Source: JAKEGN01 sp964465665
Lineage (GTDB): Bacteria; Pseudomonadota; Gammaproteobacteria; Steroidobacterales; Woeseiaceae
Reading direction: 5' to 3'
Length of the DNA: 5,624 bases
NCBI GenBank assembly: GCA_964465665.1
Contig: CAYXKM010000261.1
Location: forward strand, 1 to 5,624
This document shows positions 5,394 to 5,624 of the stretch, piece by piece. The first letter of the stretch is position 1, and each line of letters opens with the position of its first letter. A program made the position numbers and the translations under genes. The notes under the pieces were generated by a model that searched no databases, was not told the DNA's origin, and was given only the letters and a program-made list of their open reading frames with translations.

Positions 5394-5624
5394 ATGAAAA
5401 GCAGAATTTTGATCCTGTGCCTGTGCTTGTCGATGAGTGCCTGTTCGTCCATGCTGATGGGCGGTTCCGCATCAGGTACCACGGACGTCGGCGCTGACCG
5501 ACGAACAACACAGCAGGTCAGCGACGACAACGCCATTACGGCGACGATCAAGAGCCGCTACTCGATGGATTCTGCAATTGGTGCTGCCAGGGTCACTGTA
5601 GACACATACGCAGGAACGGTTACG
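5394..5624 (+). CDS. BON-domain lipoprotein, DolP/YraP-like, N-terminal part (cut by window edge)
   Basis: The first 77 residues of an outer-membrane-type lipoprotein; the frame is open to the last base of the window. A short signal peptide (MKSRILILCLCL) leads to a lipobox MSAC with the lipidated Cys at 17, followed by Ser-Ser and a small-residue linker. At 31-45 the sequence DVGADRRTTQQVSDD resembles the segment that precedes the first BON domain in E. coli DolP (YraP). The start of a BON domain follows (about 43-77: NAITATIKSRY and VTVDTYAGTVT). DolP-type proteins carry two BON domains, bind anionic phospholipid and support outer-membrane integrity; the second domain would be beyond the window. 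Osmotic-stress BON proteins such as OsmY are an alternative, but they are periplasmic and lack the lipobox. ATG 5394 is chosen because the signal peptide begins there; the ribosome binding site is weak. Confidence 0.8.
   Translation, partial: MKSRILILCLCLSMSACSSMLMGGSASGTTDVGADRRTTQQVSDDNAITATIKSRYSMDSAIGAARVTVDTYAGTVT

Noticed and set aside
4888..5551. Overlapping minus-strand open frames opposite the DUF1289 and BON lipoprotein genes
   Set aside because: They run antisense to recognised proteins and show no domain I can recognise.

Overview
The window looks like chromosomal DNA of a free-living, GC-rich Gram-negative bacterium, most likely a gammaproteobacterium. The support is a proteobacterial-type NadC, two lipoproteins with classical lipoboxes, a DolP/YraP-like BON lipoprotein, a DUF1289 protein and a large cyclic-di-GMP enzyme. 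I cannot assign a genus from sequence reading alone. I see no mobile element, tRNA, rRNA, CRISPR array or phage gene. Most of the window is ordinary core and regulatory chromosome.

Layout, left to right. (1) At 1-343 on the minus strand is the N-terminal part of a DUF4382-like secreted lipoprotein that runs off the left edge. (2) At 344-633 is a divergent intergenic region with an AT-rich core (about 459-487). It also holds a strong imperfect stem-loop (542-587) and a possible 40-codon ORF (515-637) whose stop overlaps the next start as ATGA. (3) At 634-3297 on the plus strand is an 887-residue GAF-PAS-PAS-GGDEF-EAL protein, a soluble cyclic-di-GMP turnover enzyme with both catalytic motif sets apparently intact. 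(4) nadC (3330-4184, minus) converges on it across a 32-bp gap. (5) A perfect 10-bp stem terminator (4206-4230, acting on the minus strand) separates nadC from the gene before it. (6) At 4252-4866 on the minus strand is a membrane protein made only of the urate-oxidase/PuuD N-terminal membrane domain. It has a good ribosome binding site and a TATAAT-type promoter about 110 bp upstream. (7) Across a 245-bp divergent gap, a small four-cysteine DUF1289 protein (5112-5297, plus) is followed by a BON-domain lipoprotein (5394 to the right edge, plus).

Functional links. No single pathway joins all the genes. The cyclic-di-GMP enzyme and the divergent DUF4382 lipoprotein share a promoter region, so they could be co-regulated, but this is inference from position only. 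nadC (NAD synthesis) and the PuuD-like membrane gene run in the same direction but have a terminator between them. No promoter fits between that terminator and the chosen nadC start, which is the most interesting regulatory puzzle here. The DUF1289 and BON lipoprotein genes point the same way with a 96-bp gap that may hold its own promoter. I did not find a convincing new defence, mobile or biosynthetic system. The points most worth a second look are the structured leader of the GGDEF-EAL gene, the nadC/terminator arrangement and the cytochrome-less PuuD-like protein.
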